37,767 nt of DNA from the IMG/VR virus record IMGVR_UViG_3300010885_035698, positions 1 to 37,767 of that record; one strand, 5' to 3'. The translations under genes and the position numbers were made by a program. Under the pieces are notes generated by a model. The model made no database searches. It was not told the DNA's origin and saw nothing but the letters and a program-made list of their open reading frames with translations. This stretch comes from a virus. Of the stretch, positions 29,139-37,767 are shown piece by piece; position 1 is the stretch's first letter, and each line of letters starts with the position of its first letter.

Positions 29139-30557
29139 TTACTGCTGTTGAATGTTATTAAGCTTGGCCATCATAGTCTTCATTTGGTCTGACAAATTAC
29201 CCTTTGGCATAGCTGGGGCAGTTGGTACTGCAGTAGGCATAGCTGGGGCAGTTGGCATTCTAGGCGCTGTTGGCATAGCTGTTGGCATTCTAGGCGCCGT
29301 AGGCATAGCTGGAGCTGTTGGCATTCTAGGCGCCGTAGGCATAGCTGGAGCTGCTGGCATTCTAGGTGCTGCTGCCATTCTAGGTGCTGCTGGCATAGCT
29401 GTCGGAGTAGGCATTTCTGGCACTACCACTTGAACTGAACCTGTATTGAGTACCCCTGAACCAATAAGGGCCCATTCGTCTCCTGGAAAGAGCTCTTGGA
29501 GCCACTCGGTTTGGAGCTTTTCCGTATTAAGTAAGATGTACTCGCTGAAAGGCTTTGCAGTCTGTAAGACAGCATCAGGTAAAGCGTAACCTTGCCCAAA
29601 CTTATCCGCCACGTTACCTACATTGCAACAATACGTAGCAATGCCTGCAGCTCCAGTGGCGTAGGAACTAAAGGTTACCAGCTTTTGTTGAGTTGCAAAA
29701 TCCGAATGTAAGAACCCTGCTTCCCATGCATTCAAACTAGCTGAATCTGAGGAGATATCTCCGTATTCCTGCATGATGGCTTCACGACTAAAAGGCAAGC
29801 CGTCAGTACGCTCAAAGAAGGCGTCATAAAAACCTTCCTTTTGTCGAGCGTCTTCCCGACTCTTAATAGCAGACACCTGATTGATCATAAGGATCTTGTG
29901 GCGAGGCCAACTTGGTTGCCCTTCCTCGTTAACCGTATAGTCAATTCCTGCGTTGCGCATAACGTAACCTTGCAAGAACAGGGTTCGGGTTGCTCTGCCG
30001 AATGGAGTATTTAAATCATTACCCTCAGCCGGTACAAGTTCTAACGCCCGCTTGTATTGCGGAGTAGTAGTATCCACAATAATTGAAGGTAAAGATCTAC
30101 GGGCCTGCTTGTTGTACTTGTGTCCGCCGCCTGTACGCCACAAGTACTCTCGCATCTTGTACATAGGGCTCTTGTAGCCTCGGCCCCATTCGCCTTCGGC
30201 TTGGATGATCATTCCATCTTCGCCTTCAATCATGTTAATAGCCAAGATGTCTCGACGGTTCTTTGGGTCAGGATCATTGCCAATCTTGCGATAGACGTAG
30301 GCCCAGTCAAAGCCGTATTGCCCTAAGGTAGGAACCACGCCTCGCAGTTCATCTTCTCTAAAGAAGCCGCTGGTCATATTCTGCGATACCCCGTGCATAG
30401 GGTGAGGAGGCACCAGTATAAACTCACAAGGAGCCTTACTGGAAAGGTAGCCCATAGTAGGGGCAGTATCGTTAAAGATCTTTTGAAAGTCAGAGTTACG
30501 GCGTTCACCAGAAGTGGAGGACGAGTCGTACATAGCGCGGTTAAGGTCGAATGTCAT
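29139..30557 (-). CDS. Replication-linked protein with Pro/Ala/Met repeat tail, possible ssDNA-binding protein
   Basis: A 472-residue protein between the polymerase and the RecA-like genes, the place where phages often encode their ssDNA-binding protein. The first about 370 residues form a soluble body with aromatic and basic residues (YGFDWAYVYRKIG, EGEWGRGYKSPMYKMREYLWR). Residues about 380-450 are tandem PTAPxMP-type repeats (unit about 12 residues, from a 36-bp DNA repeat at 29206-29415), followed by a helix (LSDQMKTMMAKLNNI). An AAGGAA ribosome binding site supports the start. The role is inferred from context; no OB-fold signature can be confirmed by eye. Confidence 0.55.
   Translation of the reverse strand: MTFDLNRAMYDSSSTSGERRNSDFQKIFNDTAPTMGYLSSKAPCEFILVPPHPMHGVSQNMTSGFFREDELRGVVPTLGQYGFDWAYVYRKIGNDPDPKNRRDILAINMIEGEDGMIIQAEGEWGRGYKSPMYKMREYLWRTGGGHKYNKQARRSLPSIIVDTTTPQYKRALELVPAEGNDLNTPFGRATRTLFLQGYVMRNAGIDYTVNEEGQPSWPRHKILMINQVSAIKSREDARQKEGFYDAFFERTDGLPFSREAIMQEYGDISSDSASLNAWEAGFLHSDFATQQKLVTFSSYATGAAGIATYCCNVGNVADKFGQGYALPDAVLQTAKPFSEYILLNTEKLQTEWLQELFPGDEWALIGSGVLNTGSVQVVVPEMPTPTAMPAAPRMAAAPRMPAAPAMPTAPRMPTAPAMPTAPRMPTAMPTAPRMPTAPAMPTAVPTAPAMPKGNLSDQMKTMMAKLNNIQQQ
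29206..29415. repeat. In-frame tandem repeat coding for a Pro/Ala/Met tail
   Basis: The DNA shows near-identical 36-bp and 21-24-bp units (GGCATAGCTGGAGCTGTTGG and GGCATTCTAGGCGCCGTA and variants). Units differ by whole codons only, so the frame is kept. The copy number is likely variable between relatives. Confidence 0.85.
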
Positions 30558-30593
30558 TGAGTTTCCTTGGTAAGTGTTTTAGTAGGCATGCGT

Positions 30594-33437
30594 TTACTTC
30601 TTGTACTTAGTTAAATTAGGGTATTTAATTACGTCTGTTTCTGTTAAGGACTCGCCCCAACGAATACAAACTTCTGGATCGATGTCTAAGACCATATTAT
30701 TATTAGGCACCTTGCAACGTTCGCACATAGCAAGTCTAACTGCTTCTAGGGTTTCGTCAACCTGGTTTACCGGGCAAGCTACAAGAATTTGATCGTGTAC
30801 GCTCATCAGGATTCTGTATTGTAGGTGGGGCTTTTCGACCTCCCTAATCATATATAAGTTAAGTAGCGCTAAGGACATTAAATCGCCTACGGTACCTTGA
30901 ATAGGTGCGTTCATTGCTTGACGTCTTTGATGAGCCAAGTTCTCTTTATCTGCGGTAGGCTCAAATCTACGTCTACGGCCAAATCCGTTCTCAACGTAGC
31001 GGCGCTCAGTAACATGTTGTTGCTGCTTTACCAACCACTCAGCCAAGTCTGGAAAAGTAGTCTTAAACGCTTGAACTGCAGCTTCTGCTTCTTCTTGCGT
31101 TACTTCTACTCCTTCCAAGGATACTGCAGATTTAATGGCCGTAGCACCTCTACCGTATGCAATACCGAATGTAATGGTCTTTGCAATGGTGCGGAACTTC
31201 GACCAATTGTTTTCCTTAAGCCAATCCTTCTTGCCTTTAGTATAGTCTTCAGGTGGCGGACTTAGCTTAAACATCTGCATAGCAACTTCCGAGTGAAAGT
31301 CTGAGCCCTTATCTAACAGCTTAGCCTGCATAGCCGTATCGCCGCTAAGCCAAGCCATAACAAACAGTTCTGCCTGAACCCAGTCGCAATCCACGATGCA
31401 CCAATCTTCCGGCACTGTGAAACAGGAACGAATAGATGGAATTTTAGTGGTATCTTTAAACGCCTTACCTACCAGCTCTTCAGCCGTCTTAGGCAATTGC
31501 GCCATATTGGGGTTGCTATGCCCGTAGCGGCCAGTTTCAACAGTCTGCCTAATACGAGTATGTACTCGGCCGTCACTCCATATCTTTGGCTTAATTCCAC
31601 CTTCTAATGTGTAGTTTGTACCATCTTCCGTAGGAGTAAACTCTCCAGTAAAAGTCTTTACAGTTTGGGAAATAGCCGTATATAGCAGCATGGCATTAAG
31701 TAACGGACAATCTTTATGCTCTCCTAACAGCCCCAATAGCACAGATCTATCGGTGGATGGAGTGAGCGCTGCTTCCTTACCTTGCTCCATAGCCTTAGCC
31801 CAATCTGCGTCGTTAGTTGCCTTGATTGGAGTATAGGTGGCTAAGTTGGCTCCCTTAGGTGGTTGAGTTTTCTTAGTCCAACTAAACAAAGCAGCAGCCT
31901 TTTGCGCTGGAGAGTCTGGGTTAAACTCTGGCCAGTTAAGTATAGTGCAAAGCTGTTCGGATAGTTCTACCTTCTTTTCAGAGTACTTTTGGGAAAGCAA
32001 TTCGAGGCGAGGCAAATCCACTAGCATGCCGTTCATTTCCAACTCTAAGATTGGCATAGTAGCCGGCATTACTATAGCTTCAAACAGCTCCTTGATACGC
32101 TTATGTTCAGGCAAGTTCATCTCTGCCATTTGCAACAAAGCAATTCTAAATGTTGCATCTGCGTCCTTGGCGGAATAAGGCAACAAGATATCGTCAGGAA
32201 TTCCGCCGTAGCTGAACTGCTCTACGTCGTACTTATTAGCCTTAATCCAATCGTTCAGTTCTAGTTCGTAACGTCCCAGGTCGGTATGTCTGGCTACGTA
32301 TACTTCCAGGCCCTGCGCCCAATTCTCGTTTAACAAGTGGCCGGCTAATGCTGTGTCCCAGCCATTAAGAGTTGGACCGGCAACATTGACTCCGTTATGC
32401 ACCAACCAAGGCAAGTCCGCTCTAATAAAGTGGCCAATAAGCTTGGTCTTTCCGTTCTCAATGAATGCCTTGAGTTTAGCCCAAGTCTCCTTAGCGTTTA
32501 AACCCAATTCGGTAAACTGCTTACCCGGGCGACTAAAGATTACAACTAAGGCTTCTCCTGGAGCCCAGCTCAATTGCATGCAACGTAAGTACCCGTCAAG
32601 GTGATTGCCGTCGCCCCACTCGCAATCCAAAGCAAGCCAACCAGTATAGGTTGCTGTGATCTCTGCCAGCTTAACGTCTAGTTGGGCTAGGTTATCGCAG
32701 TAAACATAATTAGTTGGCAGCACTTGCCCTGAGGCCTTACTACCCCCTAATTCATTTACCAGTCTAGTCATATCGAGTGCAATAACTTCTCGCATCTCAG
32801 GCATATGTAGTATAGAACTGAAATCTGGGATAGCAGCAATGTTGACTCCGTAGTCATTGTCTGCTGCTGCAACCGTTCTATTCTTGTACTGCTCGTAGGT
32901 AGCTTTAGAGCCAAATACCGCCTTTAGGGTTTTAGCCCCCAAAAGTATTACAAGATCTGGCTTAACTAACTCTAACTCCTTAAGGAAGTGTTCTTTAAAC
33001 TCTGCCACTTCTTCCTTAGGAATTGCTGTCTTCTTACCATCGATGAAATACTTACAATAGGTGGTGTAGTAGACGTCATTAACGTAGGCGTCAAAGCCGG
33101 TGCTTTCACATAGGGTTTTGAACTCATCAACCCACTGTCCTCGGAATAAGCTGCGTTCGTCGTGCTCAGACTTGTTGGGCCAGCAACCTACAATCATTAT
33201 CTTGTGCGGAGTAGGGCCTAAGGCTCCATACCAGCGACCAGCATTGACTTGCCCGTTGCCAAGTGAAATACCGGGTAACGTTATAACGGTTTGTAAGGCT
33301 CCGGTTTCCCCTTTATTAATTAAGGTTAAGGGGGCCTCCAGTAACGTACGCTTAGCCCATTCTGGAGTGTAGTTGTATTGTTCTGCGTACAACTCGCATA
33401 TAGTTTTTCTAATCTCTGCTACTGCTTTAGGTGCCAT
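30594..33437 (-). CDS. Fusion: uracil-DNA-glycosylase-like domain, 3'-5' exonuclease, family A DNA polymerase
   Basis: A 947-residue protein with three parts. Residues about 75-220 resemble the UDG superfamily (KIMIVGCWPNKSEHDERS, then KPDLVILLGAKTLKAVFG). Next, a DEDDy exonuclease: LALDCEW (about 270), IGHFIRADLPWL, and YSAKDADATF. Then a PolA domain: motif A VDCDWVQAELFV (about 680), motif B KTITFGIAYG (about 755), and motif C SVHDQILV (about 882). Catalytic aspartates of motifs A and C are present; the usual Glu of the HDE triad is Gln. The enzyme should be the phage replicative polymerase with proofreading. AAAAGGAA precedes the ATG. The glycosylase part lacks an obvious HPS-type loop and may be inactive. 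Confidence 0.9.
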   Translation of the reverse strand: MAPKAVAEIRKTICELYAEQYNYTPEWAKRTLLEAPLTLINKGETGALQTVITLPGISLGNGQVNAGRWYGALGPTPHKIMIVGCWPNKSEHDERSLFRGQWVDEFKTLCESTGFDAYVNDVYYTTYCKYFIDGKKTAIPKEEVAEFKEHFLKELELVKPDLVILLGAKTLKAVFGSKATYEQYKNRTVAAADNDYGVNIAAIPDFSSILHMPEMREVIALDMTRLVNELGGSKASGQVLPTNYVYCDNLAQLDVKLAEITATYTGWLALDCEWGDGNHLDGYLRCMQLSWAPGEALVVIFSRPGKQFTELGLNAKETWAKLKAFIENGKTKLIGHFIRADLPWLVHNGVNVAGPTLNGWDTALAGHLLNENWAQGLEVYVARHTDLGRYELELNDWIKANKYDVEQFSYGGIPDDILLPYSAKDADATFRIALLQMAEMNLPEHKRIKELFEAIVMPATMPILELEMNGMLVDLPRLELLSQKYSEKKVELSEQLCTILNWPEFNPDSPAQKAAALFSWTKKTQPPKGANLATYTPIKATNDADWAKAMEQGKEAALTPSTDRSVLLGLLGEHKDCPLLNAMLLYTAISQTVKTFTGEFTPTEDGTNYTLEGGIKPKIWSDGRVHTRIRQTVETGRYGHSNPNMAQLPKTAEELVGKAFKDTTKIPSIRSCFTVPEDWCIVDCDWVQAELFVMAWLSGDTAMQAKLLDKGSDFHSEVAMQMFKLSPPPEDYTKGKKDWLKENNWSKFRTIAKTITFGIAYGRGATAIKSAVSLEGVEVTQEEAEAAVQAFKTTFPDLAEWLVKQQQHVTERRYVENGFGRRRRFEPTADKENLAHQRRQAMNAPIQGTVGDLMSLALLNLYMIREVEKPHLQYRILMSVHDQILVACPVNQVDETLEAVRLAMCERCKVPNNNMVLDIDPEVCIRWGESLTETDVIKYPNLTKYKK

Positions 33438-33448
33438 TGAAATTCCTT

Positions 33449-34555
33449 TTAAGTGTTAAATGGTTTATTCGCATTAGTAATAAGTACCATAAGCTCGGTA
33501 GCTGTAAGGTTGGCGGCATCCTTCCCCACAGGTAAGTCTACCGTTAAACAACCCTTTGCTACTAAATTATTAAGGCGCTGAGCGCAGCTATATATTCGTT
33601 TATTTGCAGCAGCTTCGTGCTCTACTAGAAAGACTATTTGCCCTGCGGCAAAATGCTCTGCTAGTAGGGCTTCTTGCATAGGCTTAGGAAACATGCCGAA
33701 AGTACAAACTCCGGCAAAGCCGCAAGCCAAGGCGGATAATGCCCCTTCAGACACTATACAAAACTGCCCGTTAGTAAACTCTTTAGCTTGCTGTAGCCTG
33801 TATAGCGTACTGCCGAAGGAGTAACCCGGTGCATTCAAATACTTCTGAATGAGCGGCTTGCCTGTTTTAGGATCGTTAGGTATTGGCCCCGAGTAACGAG
33901 CTTGCCAACCATCCCATACCCCTGCTTGAATATTAGGAATAATAAGTCTATTGGCGGGAGTTATAGTGTGGGCAACTCCATTAGAGTCTTTTATCATTTT
34001 ATGCCAAGGACTGCTGGGGCAATAGTGAAATTGGTATTCGTTTGCTAATAGGTCTAGGTCGGTAAATCCCCGGCTAGTTAAATACTCTATTACTGGATGG
34101 TTACTGGCTAGCTTATTAACTGGAATTAATAATTCAAAATCACACGGATATTCCATTTTACGTTGAGGAGTTGCAACCAGGGCTGTAGGGTCTAATTGAA
34201 AAGACCGTTTACCTGTATCTGTTAGGTCTTGTATTAACGTGCCCCAATCGCAACCTTCGTTATGGCATTTAATAGGGTAGAACTTTCTATCCGCCTGTTC
34301 GTTATGTACTCCCCACACATGGCTAATGTATAGGCGAAATCGCTTGTCGTTGCACTTTGGGCAACACGTTGAATAGACTTCGCCCCACATATCCACGTTC
34401 ATCTTTGGCCGTAAGCGTATGTGGCTGCGTTGTAGCGGGGTATCAAACCAATCTTTAATGGTGGTGTAGTGGGCAGGCTGTCCTGGATTAACAATATGAA
34501 CCGTACCGAATGCTTGCAATAAGGCGCTATATAATTCAGGGTTTAATGGGTTCAT
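33449..34555 (-). CDS. DNA primase with zinc-finger and TOPRIM-like domain
   Basis: A 368-residue protein. A zinc site is formed by TCCPKCND (Cys64, Cys65, Cys68) and CHNEGC (Cys97, Cys102). The second half has a TOPRIM-like core: FCIVSEGALSALACGFAGVCTFG (Glu-Gly at the metal site), and IVFLVEHEAAANKRIYS where the usual Asp-x-Asp is Glu-His-Glu. T7/DnaG-type primases synthesise RNA primers for lagging-strand replication. The ATG overlaps the DnaB-like stop by 4 nt (ATGA), so helicase and primase are made together. The altered second TOPRIM motif leaves some doubt about activity. Confidence 0.75.
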   Translation of the reverse strand: MNPLNPELYSALLQAFGTVHIVNPGQPAHYTTIKDWFDTPLQRSHIRLRPKMNVDMWGEVYSTCCPKCNDKRFRLYISHVWGVHNEQADRKFYPIKCHNEGCDWGTLIQDLTDTGKRSFQLDPTALVATPQRKMEYPCDFELLIPVNKLASNHPVIEYLTSRGFTDLDLLANEYQFHYCPSSPWHKMIKDSNGVAHTITPANRLIIPNIQAGVWDGWQARYSGPIPNDPKTGKPLIQKYLNAPGYSFGSTLYRLQQAKEFTNGQFCIVSEGALSALACGFAGVCTFGMFPKPMQEALLAEHFAAGQIVFLVEHEAAANKRIYSCAQRLNNLVAKGCLTVDLPVGKDAANLTATELMVLITNANKPFNT

Positions 34556-36033
34556 CCAATATAGCCCATCGTAGCAGTTGAGTTAAACGCTTTAGCCTTA
34601 ACCGGCTTATCGTCATCGTCATCTGTTGCTTTTTCGTACAGCATATTGTGAGTAGTAATACCTCCGTTACCGTCATCTATTACCTTGTCGGCAACGTACT
34701 TCCACTTAGAGTTAGCGCCATCCATTTGGATACACGCCTTTAAGTTAGGCTCACTACTACGTTGCTTAGGTACACAAGCAAATGCCAAATTATTACTTAT
34801 GGTTCTGTTGCCTATGCAAATAACCGTGTCCATGTAGTGGTGTAAGGTTCTACAGTCTAGTGCGTCCGTAGACAAAGGTAGATCTATAGGGCGTCTACTT
34901 GCACCTGCGGTACCGAGCTGATGGTAAATAAACAGGTTGATGCCTAGATTGCCGCCTAGGATTCTTAATTCATTAGCGGCGTGCTGCATAACATGGTGCT
35001 TTTGCATGTTCTTACCGTGGCGACCTGAAGCCATATAATTATCTATGAAGGGGCCAAACCAGTCCAAACCCACATAGCGAGGGTTGTGGCCTTTGTCTTG
35101 CATCTTCTTAATAATGTTTTCTATGTCTTGCACTCCGCCGTTAGCCCCGCCGTTCTTCATTAACTCCAACATATCCATCATGTGTAACTTGCCTTGCATG
35201 CGAGTTTTACGGTCGTTCCAAGTATCTCGCAGTTGCTTATCGTTCTTTAAGCGTTCGTTAAATTCTTCCGTGGTTACTCCTTGGAAGTAATTAACAGGCT
35301 TACCTAGTACGTAAGCATAAGCTCTACTCGTTAATCCCGGATGGACTGCTTGCTCGTAGGAAAGGATTAAAGCATCTTCTCCTGCCAGAGCAGTTGCACA
35401 AGCTATCTGAATGTTGGATAAGGTTTTACCTCCACCAGACGGAGCTAGAAAGAGAGTAGTTTCTCCTCTAGTTGCGCCGCCGGTAATGGAGTCGATAAAG
35501 TCACAATTCCAGCGTATCTTCTTTTCGCTACTAATCATAGGCAAGGCACAAGCAAACGGATCTAAGGGTTCCGCCTTAATTACTTGACTGCGACTTATTG
35601 CTCCTCGAAAGTTTTCAAGTTCCGCAAAGATATCAGGCGAATCTAATAGCTTTTGTACGGCTGGTCTTAGTTTTCGATCTTCTAGAAAGTCCGCTAAGAC
35701 GTCTTGAATATAGCTATCTAAACCCTCTACGTCTGATTTGGATTCACCGTAGACGTAGCCTACTAAGTCCACAAACTCAGCAAAATCCTGCTCGCTTAGT
35801 ACCTTGTTGGGCACTAGATCAAAGGTAACAATATGCTGGATGTGTTCTAGTGGTACTGGGCTGCGGTGCGCCTCGTACCACTCTTTACCTATTTTAAAGA
35901 TTACTTTAAGCGCAATCTCGTCAGCGGTAAAATCAGCTAGACCTATTCTACTTAGGGCGGTAGCTATTACAATCTTGGATTTAAGGAACCCAAGACTGAG
36001 CCACTGCTGATATCCGTCTTTCAGTTTCATCAA
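34552..36033 (-). CDS. dnaB: DnaB-type replicative helicase
   Basis: A 493-residue RecA-fold helicase. Walker A APSGGGKT lies at residues 197-204, followed by LILSYEQ, Walker B YVGLDWFGPF (about 325-335), and FIYHQLGTAGA (motif H4-like with a conserved Gln) near 385. The first about 150 residues form a helical N-terminal domain. It should unwind DNA ahead of the polymerase, loaded with the neighbouring primase. The start is in an ATGA overlap with the 180-residue gene, and its end in a 4-nt overlap with the primase, so it is translationally coupled on both sides. Confidence 0.87.
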   Translation of the reverse strand: MMKLKDGYQQWLSLGFLKSKIVIATALSRIGLADFTADEIALKVIFKIGKEWYEAHRSPVPLEHIQHIVTFDLVPNKVLSEQDFAEFVDLVGYVYGESKSDVEGLDSYIQDVLADFLEDRKLRPAVQKLLDSPDIFAELENFRGAISRSQVIKAEPLDPFACALPMISSEKKIRWNCDFIDSITGGATRGETTLFLAPSGGGKTLSNIQIACATALAGEDALILSYEQAVHPGLTSRAYAYVLGKPVNYFQGVTTEEFNERLKNDKQLRDTWNDRKTRMQGKLHMMDMLELMKNGGANGGVQDIENIIKKMQDKGHNPRYVGLDWFGPFIDNYMASGRHGKNMQKHHVMQHAANELRILGGNLGINLFIYHQLGTAGASRRPIDLPLSTDALDCRTLHHYMDTVICIGNRTISNNLAFACVPKQRSSEPNLKACIQMDGANSKWKYVADKVIDDGNGGITTHNMLYEKATDDDDDKPVKAKAFNSTATMGYIG

Positions 36034-36572
36034 GCAGCTCCTTTGGGTAAAAGTTCCTTAAATTTATCTAAATATATAGGTTTTAGCAACAAGTCTTGCT
36101 TAGCAGATTCTACCACATGTGCAGGTAACCTATCTAACATAGCTAGCCTATGCGCAACGCAATACACAAACACACATGAAAACTCATTTTTAGAATCTAG
36201 TAAGTGCTCTATTACGTCTGCGTCAGGCAACCTGCTGGCTAAGCGATCAAACATGTTTTCCAATAAAATGGATATTCGATCGTACTCTAGGTCCGGCTTA
36301 CCTGCAGCCACATAACTAAATATAAGTGGCTGCAGGTGATTGGGCGTTTGAGGTAGAGCTGGGTAGTAGTGATTACAAGCCCAGTCTATAAACGAACGAG
36401 GATCTACTTGTAATTCGTTACAGCTTGCAGCTAACTTTGTGTAACTGGCGGCTTGCTTAACGCTGTATCGTATGCTGCGGTATGCTTGAATACCAGCAGT
36501 GCTTCCTATCTTTTTGGCAAATAGCTCTTTTACATCATCTCCGCTTACAAGAGTAAATCCTGAATTTGCCAT
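36030..36572 (-). CDS. Helical protein of unknown function, possible helicase accessory (180 residues)
   Basis: A mostly helical protein between the SF2 helicase and DnaB genes. It overlaps the helicase end by 28 nt and the DnaB start by 4 nt. Its position suggests a helicase loader or assembly factor of the kind T4 gp59 represents, but no motif supports this. Sequence segments such as YRSIRYSVKQAASYTKLAASCNEL are amphipathic. A 12-bp perfect inverted repeat (36300-36337) lies inside. Confidence 0.55.
   Translation of the reverse strand: MANSGFTLVSGDDVKELFAKKIGSTAGIQAYRSIRYSVKQAASYTKLAASCNELQVDPRSFIDWACNHYYPALPQTPNHLQPLIFSYVAAGKPDLEYDRISILLENMFDRLASRLPDADVIEHLLDSKNEFSCVFVYCVAHRLAMLDRLPAHVVESAKQDLLLKPIYLDKFKELLPKGAA
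36300..36337. repeat. 12-bp perfect inverted repeat inside a coding gene
   Basis: ACCTGCAGCCAC and GTGGCTGCAGGT flank a 14-nt AT-rich loop, within the 180-residue gene. Confidence 0.75.
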
Positions 36573-37756
36573 TTCTTTTCCTCGTAGTTTGCGAATCGGG
36601 ATTTAGATCTACGCGCAGCCCAGAAGTCAAAGAAGTCACCAAAGTCCACCAAGATACCTTTAACCTTGCCTGCTGTAATACGGCAGACTCGCCCAGGCAT
36701 TTGAATGTCTTTAATAGGACTGGCCCCGCCATCAGCTCGCACTATAACGGAGAGTTGAGGAAAATCAACTCCCGTACTCCAGATTCCTGTTGCAATAACC
36801 CGCTTAGCTGTACCTGCACTAAAATCATTGCGCAGTTTTTCAACTTGCTTCTTAGTAATAGGCTCGCCTTCTAGTAACTTGCGTTGCTTGAAGTAAGTAG
36901 CTGACTCTGCATCCATATTGCCGTACACAACTTCAAAGTCCGGCAACAACTTTTTTAATTCTAATGCATGTTCGATCTTATCTACCAGTATGAGAATCTG
37001 AGGATCTTTATCTGTAATCCGCTTAGGTACCTCGTCGTAGATAACCCTAGCAATAGCGTTATTGCGAGCATGGTTCGCCCAATACGCTAAACGCAAGCGC
37101 TTAACGTCAGACGAGTACTTACGTATTGCATCCACTGGCTCGCAGGCCCAATTGACTCGCCATACTTCAATTGGTACCACCAAGCCTAGGTCAACTCCGT
37201 CCTCGTAATCAACCTTGCAGATCTTATTACCAAAGTAGGCCTCAATAGCCAGGTTGCTGTTATCCAACCTTTGATCTGGACTAGCAGAATAAGAAATCAT
37301 TTTGCAGCCCTCGAACTTAGGGTAGTACTCCAGGAAACTCGGAGTCAAAAGTTCGTGGACTTCATCTAATTGCACTATATCGAACTTGTCCAACTCCAGG
37401 TGCCCTAAGGATCCAGACGTTGCAACAAGGGGATTGCCTTCTAAATGTTTATCGGAGTTCCAAACTCCTGTAGTAGAAAACACTGCAGCCAAACGCTTGT
37501 ACAACTGATTACAAACGCTTTTAGATTTTGTGATTACCAGATGGCGCTGCTTAGGATAAAGCTGCACTATCTTTTCAACCACTACTCCCTTGCCGAAGCC
37601 AGTAAGAGCATCGACAATGCCGTTATCTGCTTTGCATATAGCATCTAACACTTCTAATTGCCCTGGCCTAAGCCCGACTATTTTGTCGAGCTTAGGCACC
37701 GGTAATTGCTTCTTACGCAGGTCAGTATACTGGGGAGCGTACCCTGTCTTTGCCAA
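36545..37756 (-). CDS. SF2 helicase (UvsW/DEAD-like), 5' end may lie beyond the window
   Basis: A 403-residue superfamily 2 helicase. Walker A is ALTGFGKG (50-57; GKG rather than GKT), the DEVH box lies at 131-134, motif III SYSAS at 155-159, and motifs V-VI are ATGIWSTGVDFPQ and QMPGRVCR (about 330-365). Such enzymes in phages (UvsW type) handle branched DNA and R-loops and switch replication modes. The listed start is a TTG 11 nt from the window edge; the frame stays open to the edge, so a true start further upstream is possible. It overlaps the 180-residue gene by 28 nt. Confidence 0.8.
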   Translation of the reverse strand: MAKTGYAPQYTDLRKKQLPVPKLDKIVGLRPGQLEVLDAICKADNGIVDALTGFGKGVVVEKIVQLYPKQRHLVITKSKSVCNQLYKRLAAVFSTTGVWNSDKHLEGNPLVATSGSLGHLELDKFDIVQLDEVHELLTPSFLEYYPKFEGCKMISYSASPDQRLDNSNLAIEAYFGNKICKVDYEDGVDLGLVVPIEVWRVNWACEPVDAIRKYSSDVKRLRLAYWANHARNNAIARVIYDEVPKRITDKDPQILILVDKIEHALELKKLLPDFEVVYGNMDAESATYFKQRKLLEGEPITKKQVEKLRNDFSAGTAKRVIATGIWSTGVDFPQLSVIVRADGGASPIKDIQMPGRVCRITAGKVKGILVDFGDFFDFWAARRSKSRFANYEEKKWQIQDLLL

Positions 37757-37767
37757 CAGGTGTAACG

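Noticed and set aside
29152-29433. Plus-strand Gly/Ala/Val/Ile repeat frame
   Set aside because: It is the antisense reading of the Pro/Ala/Met repeat tail of the 472-residue gene.

Overview
This window looks like part of a large tailed-phage (Caudoviricetes) genome. It has a portal protein and a tail-fibre-like protein. It also carries a near-complete phage replication and nucleotide set: a DnaB-type helicase, a zinc/TOPRIM primase, an SF2 helicase, a glycosylase-exonuclease-PolA fusion, a RecA/UvsX-like recombinase, a RuvC-like nuclease, B12-dependent ribonucleotide reductase, ThyX, a dATP/dGTP diphosphohydrolase-like protein and a GroES-like co-chaperonin. Almost everything is on the minus strand, tightly packed, with many ATGA or TAATG stop/start overlaps and good AGGAG-type ribosome binding sites. 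The host cannot be read from the sequence; a bacterium that supplies cobalamin is implied by the B12-dependent reductase. I see no tRNA, integrase or CRISPR array.

Layout. (a) 1-3300 is an accessory block unlike the rest. It holds a small P-loop kinase, a two-helix membrane protein, a secreted protein, a small plus-strand gene, and two gene-free transcription units that look like large structured non-coding RNAs (RNA A, minus, about 495 nt; RNA B, plus, about 330 nt). Most units have their own terminator and a copy of one conserved roughly 30-bp promoter; two also share a leader hairpin. A 10-bp tandem repeat (GGCCCTTTTA) fills the space between divergent promoters. (b) 3314-7861 holds the portal, an ankyrin protein, a Cys-rich microprotein and two unknowns. 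(c) 7921-10900 holds a metallopeptidase/VWA protein next to a MoxR AAA+ ATPase and two small genes. (d) 10998-17225 is a run of unknown proteins with a RuvC-like nuclease and GroES. (e) 17246-24794 holds NrdJ, a Cys-cluster protein, the tail-fibre-like protein, a ThiF-like protein and ThyX. (f) 24827-27900 holds small unknowns and the DUF5664-type nucleotidase. (g) 27900-37756 is the replication module, transcribed in the order SF2 helicase, unknown, DnaB, primase, PolA, possible ssDNA-binding protein, RecA.

The most interesting points are the RNA block with its private promoter and terminator grammar, and an excess of long perfect inverted repeats (11-16 bp arms) inside or between coding genes. 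Functions are family-level readings of protein motifs; no database search was run.
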